Shown: positions 47,388-59,030, numbered from the stretch's first letter. The stretch is 64,000 bases of DNA from Laccaria trichodermophora (GCA_018417955.1 JACTVC010000012.1:62001-126000), one strand, 5' to 3'. The notes: generated from the sequence alone by a model not told the origin. A program made the numbers and translations.

Positions 47388-48384
47388 CTTGCTCGGAGGG
47401 TTTATATCATTTCGAATTTTACAAATCAATTGTAATGGGAACTGCAGGTGGTTTTCATTTCTCGACCCAAAGCTAGAACCCGCCAGGCCTTCATTCCGAC
47501 ATCATGGCTTCTTCCCGATCGACGAGTTCATTGCAAGAGGCCTGGTTCCTTTCGAGGGGACTATTTTACCACGTAATACCTCCCTTTTTGTGACTGGCTC
47601 AGAATTGCTTACCTGTAGAATGTAGAATGACAGGAATACAAGATTTTATGGTGCTTTATCAAATTGGGTAGACGACCCGCTCTCACTTATTGTGTTCGAA
47701 AGGGGCACACGTCATATGTGCTGTTATCATTGCGTCACAATGGGCATTGCAGTACTCGGGGCTAATGTCGTCATTTGACAGCGTGTGAGCGGCGTTTGGT
47801 CGACAAACCGACATTCCTTCCAGTGAATCCGTTCCACTTTTTCTCCTCGATAGGGGTTGGCCTTCCTTTCGCCATACTGAAAGTGGTGGCCCGAGTGTGG
47901 CTTCAGTGCACCACTTAGTCTCCAGATAAGTAATCAAACAATGAACGTACCTGTCGAATTCGAGTCCGAGTCGAAGCGCTGGACAGACTCATGCAAGTAA
48001 GTAATCTCTCCTGAGCATTACCTATGCTGCATGCACCTAGAACCTTACCAGATCAGGGAAGATCAGGGGTTCTGTCGATCAATTATTGTGCCGAATTCCT
48101 GTTCTGGTGTCTGCAGTCAGTCCGGTGAGTCCAAAACGTGTAGCGTGACGCCAGGGAATCGCCTTTCGCACTAGACCATGCAAGTTTTCTTCCAAATACG
48201 AGACGGTTCATAGAAAAATTAGATTGACGCTAATTGACCACAAGAGCTGAGTTTATCTGTTTATCTCTTCATATAAGGGGGCGATAAGTGAGCGCTATCT
48301 ATTGCTCCTAGTTGCTTCCCTCGAGTCTTGAGGCCACTTATCCATACTGTCGAACTTTCAATCCTTCGACGAACTTTGGCAAAA
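47388..48384. other. Intergenic, no gene recognised
   Basis: A 92-residue frame (47347-47625) overlaps the end of the phosphatase remnant and shows no domain. The CT-rich and TATA-poor region upstream of 48385 probably belongs to the peptide gene. Confidence 0.4.
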
Positions 48385-48639
48385 ATGCGCTTCATCCTCA
48401 CACCGCTCTTGTTGCTCCTCACCCTCGCAACGATCGCATCTGGGCTTCTAGTTCGAAGTGCCCTGCCCTCGCCTTCCGCTAAAAGTCTGCCCTCGCCTTC
48501 TAGTAAAGCAGGAGGCCGTCGTAACGCCCTACCTCAATCTCCTCGTCAACGCTTCGCCCGTCAATCTGAAGCCACGGAATTGGAGATTAGAAATCAACTT
48601 GGGGAAGCGAAGCGTAACAAGAGGTCGGTTCAGGCCTAG
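48385..48639 (+). CDS. Short secreted peptide precursor with dibasic sites, 84 residues
   Basis: The ATG at 48385 opens a strong signal peptide (MRFILTPLLLLLTLATIASG). The rest is small and basic, with an internal duplication (ALPSPSAKS / SLPSPSSKA) and dibasic or basic clusters at GGRR, PRQR, and KRNKR near the end. These are candidate Kex2 processing sites. It ends SVQA. No family is recognised by name. It could be a Kex2-processed secreted peptide; the sequence does not show cysteine pairs or a CaaX pheromone tail. Confidence 0.55.
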   Translation: MRFILTPLLLLLTLATIASGLLVRSALPSPSAKSLPSPSSKAGGRRNALPQSPRQRFARQSEATELEIRNQLGEAKRNKRSVQA

Positions 48640-50134
48640 TTGCCTCTCCACGGTGAGTACTTTTGACCTTGCCCATCCGTACGAAGCTCGTTAACATATA
48701 TCTAAGCTTGCCATTTCTTTCTATCTGGACATGACGGATTATCTTTTCCGGTAGAAATCTACCCCCACGGGCGACTTTCGCGTTCTTCGTTAATGACCTT
48801 TTCTTCGGTTGGCATGCTCGTTTACGAACTTTTCATGTTGTTTTCCTCCTCCACGAACTCTTCCTCTTATCAGTTGCAGCTCCACTTTTTTGGACAACAT
48901 TCATATACGTTGATGACTTTGCTACGTTTATTGCCCGCTCATTTTTGGACTTTTTCATTGACACTTTCAGAACTTTTGTCGGGATCTTTCGATTTGGATC
49001 GGTTGGATTTTTCCTCTACTTTGTAGAATACCGCGATACCGCACACTATGCTTTTGTTACGAATATATGGACAACGGCCCTGTTAACGTGTTCTATGTAC
49101 CGCGCTTGAGTCAAATAACGGCGTTAAGTGAAAGCGTGTTGTCCGCGACTCCGCGCCATACGGTTGTGCTTTCAATGTGGTGCTAAATTTAGAACCACTT
49201 GACGGCGCCACACAGATCCTTATCTTATGGGCGCTTAACGTCTTGAAAACAATTTGAAAGCATAGCAGAGAACACTTAGTGTAATGGTAAAAAAATTCAA
49301 GCAAGCTTGTTGCCAGGCTGAGATTTCAATGACTCTAACGTCGAGAAGGGGAGGCTAACGAGGAACTTTGAACTGAGTAAGTAATTGACATTCATGTGGC
49401 GAAGCATTCCAAAATATAGACCGACCCATCATCATATGACCGGTTTTATTTCCGAGAAGCGTATCATCGGTTTCCGGTACCGGTACCCAGCGGAGAACGA
49501 GTCTGTTGATCTGTAGATAAGTGCCTAAATCGTCGAGGACTTACTTGTTCGCTGTCACTCCTTCGATTCGAATCTGAAGAAGACCAGAAGCAGAATGTTG
49601 CGGCGTACGAGCGGCGAGTGATATTGCAAGATTGGACCATATACGGTTAGGACGCAGTTTGTCCTAGGGTTGTTTGCAGCACGATTGTCACTTTTGGGGT
49701 GGGGCTCTTACGTGGTTGACCAAACACAGACTCGGACATTGCCACTATTATTCTTTGGAATACATCCTTGTACAGGGAAACAGCAGGCATTCAGGTTCTT
49801 AAAGGAGTCGAATTATTCTTATACAATTCTTATTCAATTTTTGAAGCCTCCACTTACTTGTTAGTAATCTTACTGCAAGAACACAACAAATGCCTAGAAT
49901 AGCTTATTTTTGTTACATCTAGTTCAAATAGAAATGAATATCAATGGCAAATGCAGACCACAAAGAGATATATCACACAAGAGAAATGAACAGCAGACTG
50001 GTATATTATGATGAGAACATCATCCCGGACTCCCTTCACACATCCTTTGTAAACCCACATACACATTTTGATATTTTAAAGCTTCTTGCTGATAGATTGG
50101 AGAGATATTTTGATAACAGGATATACACAGGAAG
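48640..50134. other. Intergenic, no gene recognised
   Basis: A serine/leucine-rich 77-residue frame at 48793-49026 may be UTR of the peptide gene. The remainder is AT-rich, without motifs. Confidence 0.4.
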
Positions 50135-53100
50135 TCAATTCTTTTGCAGATCTAGTGTTATAATCTCCTGTGACTTGTCTTTCCATGGCTGGTTACATGA
50201 TTTTGTAGGAAAGTTACAAAATTGAGAGGTAGATGTAGCCAATTTGTTGTTGTCAGGTGGATAAGCTAGTGATTCACCATTCCATCGAAGTAAAGCCTTT
50301 TCTGATTGGGACGTCATTGGATGGGTGGCTCCCAAAATCTTGTATTGTAGTTCAAAGGCAGCTTGAAGTAGTCTGAGGGCATGGGCAGCTTGTTCCAGAG
50401 CTTTGAAAGTAAAGGCTAAGTTTGTCATGGTCTGTAATGTATCTGGGTGTTCCTCTCCAAGAACTTTTTTCCTTGCATCCAAAACCTGAACTTCCAGCTG
50501 TTTTGCTTCTGAATATTTTCCCAGGTTTTTATATGTTATTGCCAGATTTGCAAATGCACTGATTGTTTCTGGATGTTCTTGACCAAGAATTCTTCTCCTT
50601 GCCTCCAAAACATGAAGATCTAGCTTCTCTGCTTCTGTATATTTTCCAAGGTTTCTATATGTCCCAGCAAGGTTTGCCATAGCATTGACAGTATCTGGAT
50701 GTTCTTCCCCAAAAATACTTTTTCTGGCTTCTAGCACTTGAATTTCTAGCTCTTCTTCTTCAAGGTATTTACCTAGATTTCCATATGTTGTTGCTAGATT
50801 TCCCATTGATCTGACTGTATCTGGGTGTTTTCCCCCAAGAATTCTTCTTCTGGCATCCAGGGCTTCTACTTCCAACTTTTCTGCCATGATATATCTTCCC
50901 ATGTTCCAGTATGTTGCTGCAAGACTTGCCTTGGCTCTGATTGTATCTGGATGATCTCCTCCAATCAGCTTGCTGGTCATATCTAAAACTTTGACTTCCA
51001 ATATTTCTGCCTCTCTGTATCTTCCTAGATTTTTGTGGATTGCAGCAAGATTTGCAATAGCTCTAATTGTTTCAGGATGTTCTTCTCCAAGAATTCTTCT
51101 GCTTGCATCTAAAACATGGAGCATCAACTGCTCTGCCTCAGCATACTTTCCCATGTTTTTGTATGTTGGTGCAAGATTCATCTTTGCTCTAATTGTATCT
51201 GGATGATTTTCCCCCAGTATTCTTGACCGCGCATTCAACACCTGCATTCCCAGCTTCTCTGCTTCTGTGAATCTCCCCAGATTTCTATATGTGCCTGCAA
51301 GATTTTCCATAGCATTGATGGTATCTGGATGATCCTTCTTAACCATTCTTTTTTCTGCAGCCAGAACATGAGTCTCTAGCCTCTCTGCCTCTGTATATTG
51401 TCCCATATTACTATATGTTCCTGCAAGATTGACCATAGCATTTATTGTGTCTGGATGTTCTTCTCCAAGGGTTTTTCTTCTTGCATCCAGAACATGGATT
51501 TCTAGCAACTGTGCCTCTCTATATTTTCCAAGACTGCTGTATGCTCCTGCCAGCTTTCCCATGGCAGTAATTGTATCTGGGTGTTCTTCTCCAAGAATTC
51601 TTTTCCTTGTATCTAGCACATGAATTTCCAGCATCTCTGCATTCTTATATTTACCCAAATTTCTGTATGTTTCTGCAAGGTTTCCCATAGCATTAATTGT
51701 ATCTGGATGCTCTTCTCCCAGGATTTTGTTTCTTGCAGCCAAAACCTTGACCTCAAGCATCTCTGCATCATGATATTTTCCCAAATTTCTGTATGCCCCT
51801 GCAAGATTTCCCATTGCTCTGATAGTATCTGGGTGTTCTTCTCCAAGAATCTTTTTTCTTGCTTCCAGAACTTTAATCACCAGCTTCTCTACTTCAGTAT
51901 ATTTTCCCATGTTCCAGTATGTAACTGCAAGGTTTGCCATTGCCTTGATTGTATCTGAATGGGTTTCTCCAAGCATCCTGTTTTGTTTATCCATCACATG
52001 AATCTCCAGATACTCTGCTTCTGTATATCTTCCCTGACTTCTGTATGTCCCTGCAAGATTTCCCATCGCTCTGATTGTATCAGTATGTTCTGCTCCAAGG
52101 ATTCTGTCTCTTGTGCTCAAAACATGAAGCTCTAACTTCTCTGCTTCCAAGTATTTTCCCATGTTCCAGTATGACATTGCAAGATTTGCCATTGCCTCAA
52201 TTGTCAATGGGTGTTCAGCTCCAAAAATTCTCTGTCTTTCACCCAAAACCCGAACTTGAATTTTCTCTGCCTCACTTGAATACCCTTGCTCCTGTAAAAG
52301 TCTACCAAATTTCTCACATGAGTCATCAAAGTAAGGCATTTGCTTTTTGCTCATTATGCTGTGCTGAATGTTGGCCCTTACATGGGTGACTAAGTTTCTT
52401 CTAAATCCATAAGGCTGACTTTCAAAATTCTCCCTCAGTGAGCAAGACAGGGTAACATATGCCATAGAGCAATATCTTTCAATTTCATCTGCAGTCATTC
52501 TATCTCTTCCCCATGCATGAACCAGGGGATGCACAGTATACATGTCATTCAATGGACCAAGCCTGATGAAGGAAAAAGATAATAGTAATCGAAGTCCTTC
52601 CTTGAAAATAAAATTATCCCAAGCCTTTTTCTCATTGAGAGAAAGTAGTCTGCAGTCCAGAATAGAGCTAGCAAGTAATGAACCAGACACATACCCCCCA
52701 TCTGCATTATTCTGGCATTGTTGAGTAGCAGCATAGGCAAATATATTCTCACTAATGCCATCATAGTGGAAAAAGATGGATATAGCAAGGACAAGAATTG
52801 CACTCATTGTAGCCCTAGCCTTATCAGGATTGTTAGACTGTGTCCTATTTTGAATTTCATTGTAAGACAATTCCCAAGTTCCATAGACTGTCCTGTTATA
52901 TTTAGATGCCCCCTTGAACTCTGCATGACATAAGAGTGTCTTTCGATGTTGATAATATTGCCCAAGATAGTCTTTGATACTGGTAGCCCCAGCTCCAATA
53001 AATGCACCAGCCTGATCAACAGCTAGAGGAAGACAGCAAAGTTCTTTCACAATTTTTCTAGCCTCCTCTTGTAGATCCATGTTGGATGCATCCAAGCAGC

Positions 53101-53872
53101 TAGCTTTCAAAAGGAGTAAGATGGCATCAGTCTCTTTCATCTCCTTAACTTCGAGAGAATTTTCTAGCAGAGTCAGCCGTTGCATCCCAGAGTTTCGACT
53201 AGTTATCAAAATATTTCCAGATAGGCCAGGTGGAAAATATGCCTCTAACTCCTCTGGAGCCAGGCTATCAGCGTTGTCATATATGATGATATAGTTATCT
53301 CTCAGAGAGCCTATCCACCAGAGAGAAGATTGAGGAGAACCATCCAGTAAATAAGTTTGAGCTGCAGGAAGGCTGCATAAACCCTTCAAACCCTGGGTGA
53401 TGGTGCCAGCAGAGGATGCATCAATCCAGAAAACATGTGAGAAGCTGGTGGATGGTTGATGAAGTTCAGCTATTGAGACTGAGATATCTCAAGAATGAGG
53501 TGCTCACCAGTCAGACATTTCCTCCATCAATTTCAGGACAATCTGAGTTTTTCCAATACCTCCCAGTCCATAGAGCAAAAATAGCCTTCTCTTCTGAATT
53601 TCGTCCTTGCCACCGACAGAGAAATGGTCCTTGAGTCTTGGGAGAATCTCTTCCCTCCCAGTGAACCTGATGCTGGAGTTCGGCATTAGCGTAATCGGAA
53701 CTGCGTTAAACGGCCTGTCGCTAAAGTTGTTTATATTGATCTGCAGCACGACCGTGTCCATCAAGTTGCTGCGTCCAAACGTGAAGATTCCACTCACAGT
53801 ATTGGCAACGTTGATTGTACCGCTCACAACCACGTTTTCAGCACCAGCCAAGATGTGCGTTTCCGAGTGCAT
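50135..53872 (-). CDS. NLR-type receptor: NB-ARC ATPase plus 15-16 TPR repeats
   Basis: Exons 53872-53508 and 53444-50135 give 1,224 residues. The start at 53872 is preferred over 53884 because the truncated paralog (58382) aligns there. Residues 1-65 are a short N-terminal segment (ILAGAENVVVSGTINVANTVSG). A P-loop GLGGIGKT (102-109), YDNAD Walker B (about 176) and LITSRN follow. CCLPLAVDQAGAF and a winged-helix VHPLVHAWGR complete the NB-ARC. Residues about 500-1180 are 42-residue TPRs of the form MGNLAGTYRNLGKYTEAEKL ... ILGEEHPDTI, unusually alike. Fungal NLRs of this type are thought to sense non-self and trigger responses by oligomerising. It lies head to head with Rho D, 698 bp apart. 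Confidence 0.9.
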
Positions 53873-54569
53873 GCTGAAGAGCAAAAGAGATCAGATGGAA
53901 GTGGGAGGAACGAGCCAAAAGGCCCAACTCCAGAACCGAAGGCTATTTCAGATTGACAGTTTGGCGCGCGGGCCAGGCACCCTGCGGGATTCGGAACTTT
54001 CCAGAGCTATGTTTGTAAAAGCGCCAGTGTTCAACTTGTGCACTGTGCAGCGTGCCCAGCACCTCTAAAGGACGTTACAAGGTCCGTGGCATTTTTCAAG
54101 ATGAAAAGCTGACGTATGTGCAACTATTTATTTTTCAATTTCATTCTGACCAACTTGCGAAAGATGGTCAGCGCCCCAAGTTCCAGAAGAGCCAGACAAG
54201 AGGCAGACGCGAACTTTGTAAAGAGCGTAGTGGTGATCCTCTTTGCGTTTGCATTCAAATTACTCACCCATGGCTGCAAATATTGAAGGTGAGGGTCATG
54301 GCTCCCTCAACTTCAATGTTGAACGTGGGCAGAGTGGCGGGCAGCTCCGCCTTGGCAGATCGATAATAAGTCGTGCATCTCACAGTCGCCGTCCAATTGA
54401 TTGATCATCTGAAATCAATTGATGTCGGATCCTCCAGAAGGTTGGTCACTGTGGGTGCTACTGAGCCAGTGCAAATTGGGTCGTCGACACCGCCTTGCAC
54501 AGCCGTTCCTACTACGTATCCGTCTTAAGGAAAGCGCTCTTGCAGTGGCTGGTGTCAACGCTGCCCTTG
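53873..54569. promoter_or_regulatory. Bidirectional region between NLR and Rho D
   Basis: Its NLR-proximal part (53873-53925) is repeated at about 58385-58440 upstream of the truncated NLR copy (GAGATCAGATGGA block). It must therefore contain NLR promoter or 5'UTR sequence. No separate gene was recognised. Confidence 0.45.
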
Positions 54570-55385
54570 ATGCCCCGAGCACTGCGAAGAAAACTGGTAA
54601 TCGTTGGGGATCACGAGACGGGAAAGGTTCTGTACTTTCTTCCTCCAATGATTTTATCTCACCTGACGGTATTCACGGCATTCAATAGACAAGCTTGTTC
54701 AATGCCTTTGCACATGGTCGTTTTCCCGAGGTGAGGAAGTAAGTATTCCTTTCCGTCGAACCCATGTTTGAATGATTTTTCTGGCATGGCAGCCGTACGT
54801 TCCAAGTGTTTTCGAGAGTTTCGTAGCGGATCGCAAAGTGAATGGCTACGACGTTGAGTTGGCTTTGTGGGATACTATGGCTGGAACGCCGGATATTGAC
54901 CGTATCAGGCCACTGAGTTACCCTGACGCACATGTCGTTCTCCTATGCTTTTCGGTCGATTCCAAAGAATCATTTGACCACGTTGAAGAATATGTATGTC
55001 TTCGACTCAGCGACCTTATCTATCCTTCTTCATTTGAATGAATATTGTTATCAGTGGATCAAGGAATTACGACATTTTCTCCGTGGCATACCCATTCTTC
55101 TCGTGGCAACGAAAACAGATCTACGTCACGACGTGCAAGTGATCAACAAGTTAAGTCGTTCAGGTCGGCACCTCATCACTCCGGAAGAGGTGCGTCTTCC
55201 CCAGCTTCAAAGATCGATCCGCCGATTAAATCTTCATGTAGGGTAGTATGCTGGCTCAGAAAATCGGAGCAACTCTCTATTGCGAGACTTCAGCGAAGCA
55301 GATACGTGGAGTCGAAGACACATTTCATCGTGCTATGCAAGCAACCGTAAAGGAAGAAGAGACGGGTTGTTGCCTTGTAATGTAA
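54570..55385 (+). CDS. Rho-family small GTPase D, rearranged switch II
   Basis: Exons 54570-54626, 54689-54730, 54793-54993, 55055-55189 and 55242-55385 give 192 residues. G1 is GDHETGKT, the effector region VPSVFESFV, base recognition TKTDLR (canonical), G5 ETSAK, and the C-terminus CCLVM with CaaX box CLVM. Switch II reads [14 protein letters not shown]. One residue is inserted and the catalytic Gln is absent, so exon 3 is one codon longer than in Rho A, B and C. GTP hydrolysis is expected to be impaired. It is divergently arranged with the NLR gene. Confidence 0.86.
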
Positions 55386-55600
55386 TTGTGAAGGAGAGCG
55401 AGCGTCTATGCGCGCTTTGGTACTCGGAAGGCAGCGTCGTTACGCTGCACGGAAGTAGTCGATGAAAGAGTGACGACCTTATGAGGTGATTGGGCGAAAG
55501 TATTGCTGAACCTGTAAATAAAGGTTACACAGACAATTAAATGCAAAATACACCTACGACGGTATTAATGATCAATGAAGCTCGGCCGGTTTTGGCATGC
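55386..55600. other. Intergenic
   Basis: No gene seen between Rho D and the dispersed repeat copy. Confidence 0.4.
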
Positions 55601-56960
55601 TCTGAACGAATCGAGTAGTAAGTATCTCAAGGTAAAGATGGTGATTCTGAGGCCTTCAAATCCTCCTGTTGGTGAGGTTCTGGCCGCGAAGGTACGTCAA
55701 ATCCTGCACGAACGCTCACCGCATTGGCTTATCAGCATGGAAGCCAAATATTCGTTGGAATTGACGCGATTTCACTACAAAAGGTTCATGAGTGTCAACA
55801 ATGAAATGGCGCTGAACACCACTCACCAAACGTGAAAGTAGGACTTCGCGTCCTGCTACCCAGCCCTGTCCAATAGTACGTCAACATTCTCGCCCTCACC
55901 GTCTCGTATGCTGTCCAAACACCAAGTCGTCTGGTGTCAGTACTCACGGGGATAAATCGTTCCTCCCCCGTAAACGTCACTTCGTCAGCGTAGAAGTTGG
56001 TCCTTGCATCCTAGGGGGGTCGTCGTGACTTAAGTGTGAGATGAATGGCCGGCAACACGACATACAGGACGTCCAAACAACTTGTGTGACGTGCCGCCCA
56101 CACCCCACAAAGGTCAATCGTGTTCCTTTAGAATTCACCTCGTCGCCGATGCTCGCCATCCCTCGCTAAACCATCGTCACCACCCCCCCGTTGGTCTGAC
56201 GGGCGCGACCGTCGAGTCCTCCACGGTCCAGATCTCGGAGTAGCGTCGTTCCAGAAGTCCAACTCACGAGCTCAAGTATTTTCTTCCGCATGAATGTAAT
56301 TTTGTGTAAGTCGTTTCTTGCAGTCTAAGGGGGTATGTCGTGACTTGCGTGGAAAGGTACATGGCCGTATGACTTACCCGATGTCTATTGGCGTGTCGCC
56401 CGTCCTCCACTAGTCAATCGTGATCCCTCTGAAACACCCATCATCGCCCTCGCTTGTCATTCCCCGCCTAGCCGTCGTCGCCATCCCCGTTGGTCTGTCC
56501 GGCGCGACGTTGCTAGAATGGCGTGGGTCTCCGTGTTGTTAACAGCATGTATGCCGGTAGAACAGCTCCTATGTAGACATTGGAAGAACAAGCGATGATC
56601 GTTGTATAAGAAGTCGAACTTGCTGAATTGACCAATATCATTTCCTCGCACTTGACATTACAAACGGAGATTACCTTTGACCCGTCGTCGTCGTCGCCCT
56701 GAACGCTCTCGAGTCTCCATGAACCGACTTGTGATCTAGACGATGCCGTGGCATGTCGTGTCGTTGTTGTGATGGTATGTGGAAGGAAGTGTATGCGAAC
56801 GAATGGAAGGTACCCCAAGTACGGAATGAAAACTGCTTCTGGAGTGGGTTTGGCGTCGACCAGGAGGTGGTGCGATACAGGTTGACGAGTAACTTTGAAA
56901 AAGCATTCATGTTCATTTGATTGGGGTTGTTTACTTTGGCTATTCCAAAAATCCTTTCCT
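55600..56960. repeat. Dispersed repeat family R, copy 3 (diverged)
   Basis: Collinear with 10.55-11.65 kb and 0.1-1.1 kb. It has GAGGTTCTGGC ... GTACGTCAAATCC (about 55675), GCTGTCCAAAC (about 55910), GTAAACGTCACTTCGTC, TTGGTCTGACGGGCGCGA (about 56192) and TTGGTCTGTCCGGCGCGA (about 56493). CGTCGTCGTCGCCCTGAACG (about 56683) and GATGGTATGTGG also recur. More diverged than the other two and not attached to a METTL16 gene. Confidence 0.65.
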
Positions 56961-56989
56961 TACCTGCTATCATCACCGTTCACCGTTCC

Positions 56990-58382
56990 CAAATGGCACC
57001 GGACAAGAAATGACAGCGTCAAGCAGCGGTGGTAAGAATCTCTACTTTGTGTGCCTGATATACTGGACCTTGAGCTTGAACTGCGGAACGTACTCAATCG
57101 CCAGACGGAATTTTCCGCAGGCAGCATATTACGCACCATTAGCGTAATCGGAGCTGTGTTTAAGAACGGCCTGGCGCCAAAATTATTTATGTTGACCTGT
57201 AGAACGGTCGCATTCATCACTGTGCACCCCAGGTCAGGTTATTTTCCCTGGGTGTAAAACTGGGTATATAGGTTATAATAACTACTTTCTCGGACTACAA
57301 TCCCTGGGTGGTAAATAAAATAACTTGGTCAACAGGTTGTTGATACCTGGTTAGAATAACTTGTTATATGACGGAAATAACCCACTCCCAGGTCTCGTTG
57401 TAACAGTTATTATAACCTGTTAACCACGTTGTACTGTAGAGGCAAAATAGCTGGGAAAACAGGTTTTCTCACTCCTTGTCCAACAGATAGAAATCACTAC
57501 ATTGAATTTTGATTGGACTGGTATAAAAAACTCGGTAGACAGATGAAATTGAGGCTATAACTGAGTACTGAGTGTTTATATACAACCTTTCTACATGGTA
57601 TTGACCAACTTAAGATGCTTGGATGAACGCGTTGTTGCTTCCTCATCCGAACCCAAACCCTCATTGCCAGACTGAGCCCCCTGATACTCCATATCATCGT
57701 CATCCTCGTCAACGCGTCATCCTCATCCCCATCCCCACCATAGCCCGCCAAAATTTCCCCTTTCCCCTCGCCCAGTCTGCAGGGAAGTGCTTTTGTGTGT
57801 TTGAGCGGATCTGGCACATTGAACTCAATTAGTAAGTCAGTTGCCTCGGGACTAAAGCACTTACCAAACAGAAGATGTTAGCCAGTTTATGATGGACGAT
57901 GTCAAGAGGTCAGCCAGCGCTGCTGGATGGGGGAGGAAGAGGTTGTTTGATCCCATTCTCACGTTTGTTGAGTATTATATAGAGATTGCGTCATATGCTC
58001 CACAATGACATCAAAGCTCCCCCGAGATATATATATTGATACACCTGGTTCACAAGTTATGAAGATCACTTGTTGAACAGGTTATAATTTAACTTGGTAT
58101 CTACTGGTTTCGAGGACAAGGTAAAATTTACTGGGTTTCCGGGTGATTTGGATAACCTGGTAATATCTGGGTATTATTACTGGGTTCAGAATAACCAGGT
58201 AGGTACCCGATCTTCCGGTAAAAGGTTGAAAGCACTCAGTGATCGGGGGAAAACAACCCGAACTGGGGTGCACAGTGCATCAAGTTGCTGCGTCCAGACA
58301 TTCCACTCACAGTATTGGCGGCGCTGATTGTACCACTCACAACCAGGTTCTTAGCACCACCCAAGATGTTTGTTTCGCTCAT
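56990..58382 (-). pseudogene. Truncated NLR 5' fragment split by a transposon
   Basis: Read on the minus strand from ATG 58382, the fragment encodes MSETNILGGAKNLVVSGTI. It continues to GRSNLM, is interrupted by the element at 57218-58277, and resumes with NATVLQVNINNFGARPF and APITLM. These match the first 63 residues of the intact NLR at 53872. The P-loop, NB-ARC and TPR regions are absent. Sequence beyond about 57130 is unrelated. It is a dead copy unless the segment serves another purpose. Confidence 0.8.
57218..58277. mobile_element. CACTA-like non-autonomous DNA element, 1,060 bp
   Basis: The ends CACTGTGCACCCCAG and CTGGGGTGCACAGTG are perfect inverted repeats. Similarity extends to about 31 bp. 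The element is flanked by CAT at 57215-57217 and 58278-58280, a 3-bp target duplication confirmed by comparison with the intact NLR (CATCAAGTTGCTGCG). CACTG ends with a 3-bp duplication fit the CACTA/EnSpm group. Both subterminal regions are packed with CAGGTTATAA / TTATAACCTG-like motifs in both orientations, typical of transposase-binding arrays. No transposase gene is inside. Confidence 0.8.
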
Positions 58383-58701
58383 GCTGCCAGTGAAGAACAA
58401 AAGAGATCAGATGGAGGTGAGAGGAACAAACCAAAAGGCAAGGAGACCCCAACTCCATTCCAGAAAATCTCTGAATTCGAAAGTGCGGCAAAAAACCACT
58501 GCACACTTGTGTGGCAGCAACTCCTGTTCAGTCACGGGACAATCTGTTCAGCACTCACACTGCCCACACACGTCGCTCGTCATTTATCTCCTGTCCACCG
58601 TCATCCAAGACGGTGCTGAGCAAGCACCTCCCTCCCTCCTTTCTTTTATCTACGACCTCCACACGCCCACAGTCCTTGATTAATTTATTATCTATCACCA
58701 T
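58383..58701. other. Promoter-like stretch
   Basis: The first ~60 bp repeat the NLR upstream sequence. The rest is C/T-rich (CCTCCCTCCTTTCTTTT near 58629) and precedes an ATG at 58702. Confidence 0.4.
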
Positions 58702-59030
58702 AATGACAGACCTGGCAATTCCACATGACCATACCCAGGCCACCAACCATTGTAAATGCCCGAATTGCAAGAATACATTACTTGTTAAGGGCCCTGTAGC
58801 CTCTGGGATTGTGCCAGGGCATCTTTATCTTCATGTAAGTCATTCTGTACGTACGTTGGGAAGTCGAACCATAACTAATAAGTAGCAACTCCAAATGGAA
58901 TGGGTACGGATAATCATTACATCTTCCCAAAGTGGTGCCAGCACATCGTCCGCCGCTCTCCCACCCTTTCAACTAGTACTAGCTCTCGCCAGCAGATTGC
59001 TTGTCCCTCCTCTCATGCTGTAACGGTAAC
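58702..59030 (+). CDS. Short zinc-ribbon-like ORF, uncertain
   Basis: The ATG at 58702 opens HCKCPNCKNTLLVKG, a Cys-x-Cys-x2-Cys cluster. A GTAAGT donor follows LYLH, and a phase-0 exon after TAGTAG/CAA would read to a stop near 59030 (QLQMEWVRIIITSS ...). Zinc-ribbon fragments like this are often linked to transposons in mushrooms. Low confidence as a real gene. Confidence 0.3.

Noticed and set aside
53884..53884. Start codon of the NLR at 53884
   Set aside because: The paralogous fragment aligns from the ATG equivalent to 53872 and diverges upstream of it, so 53872 is preferred.
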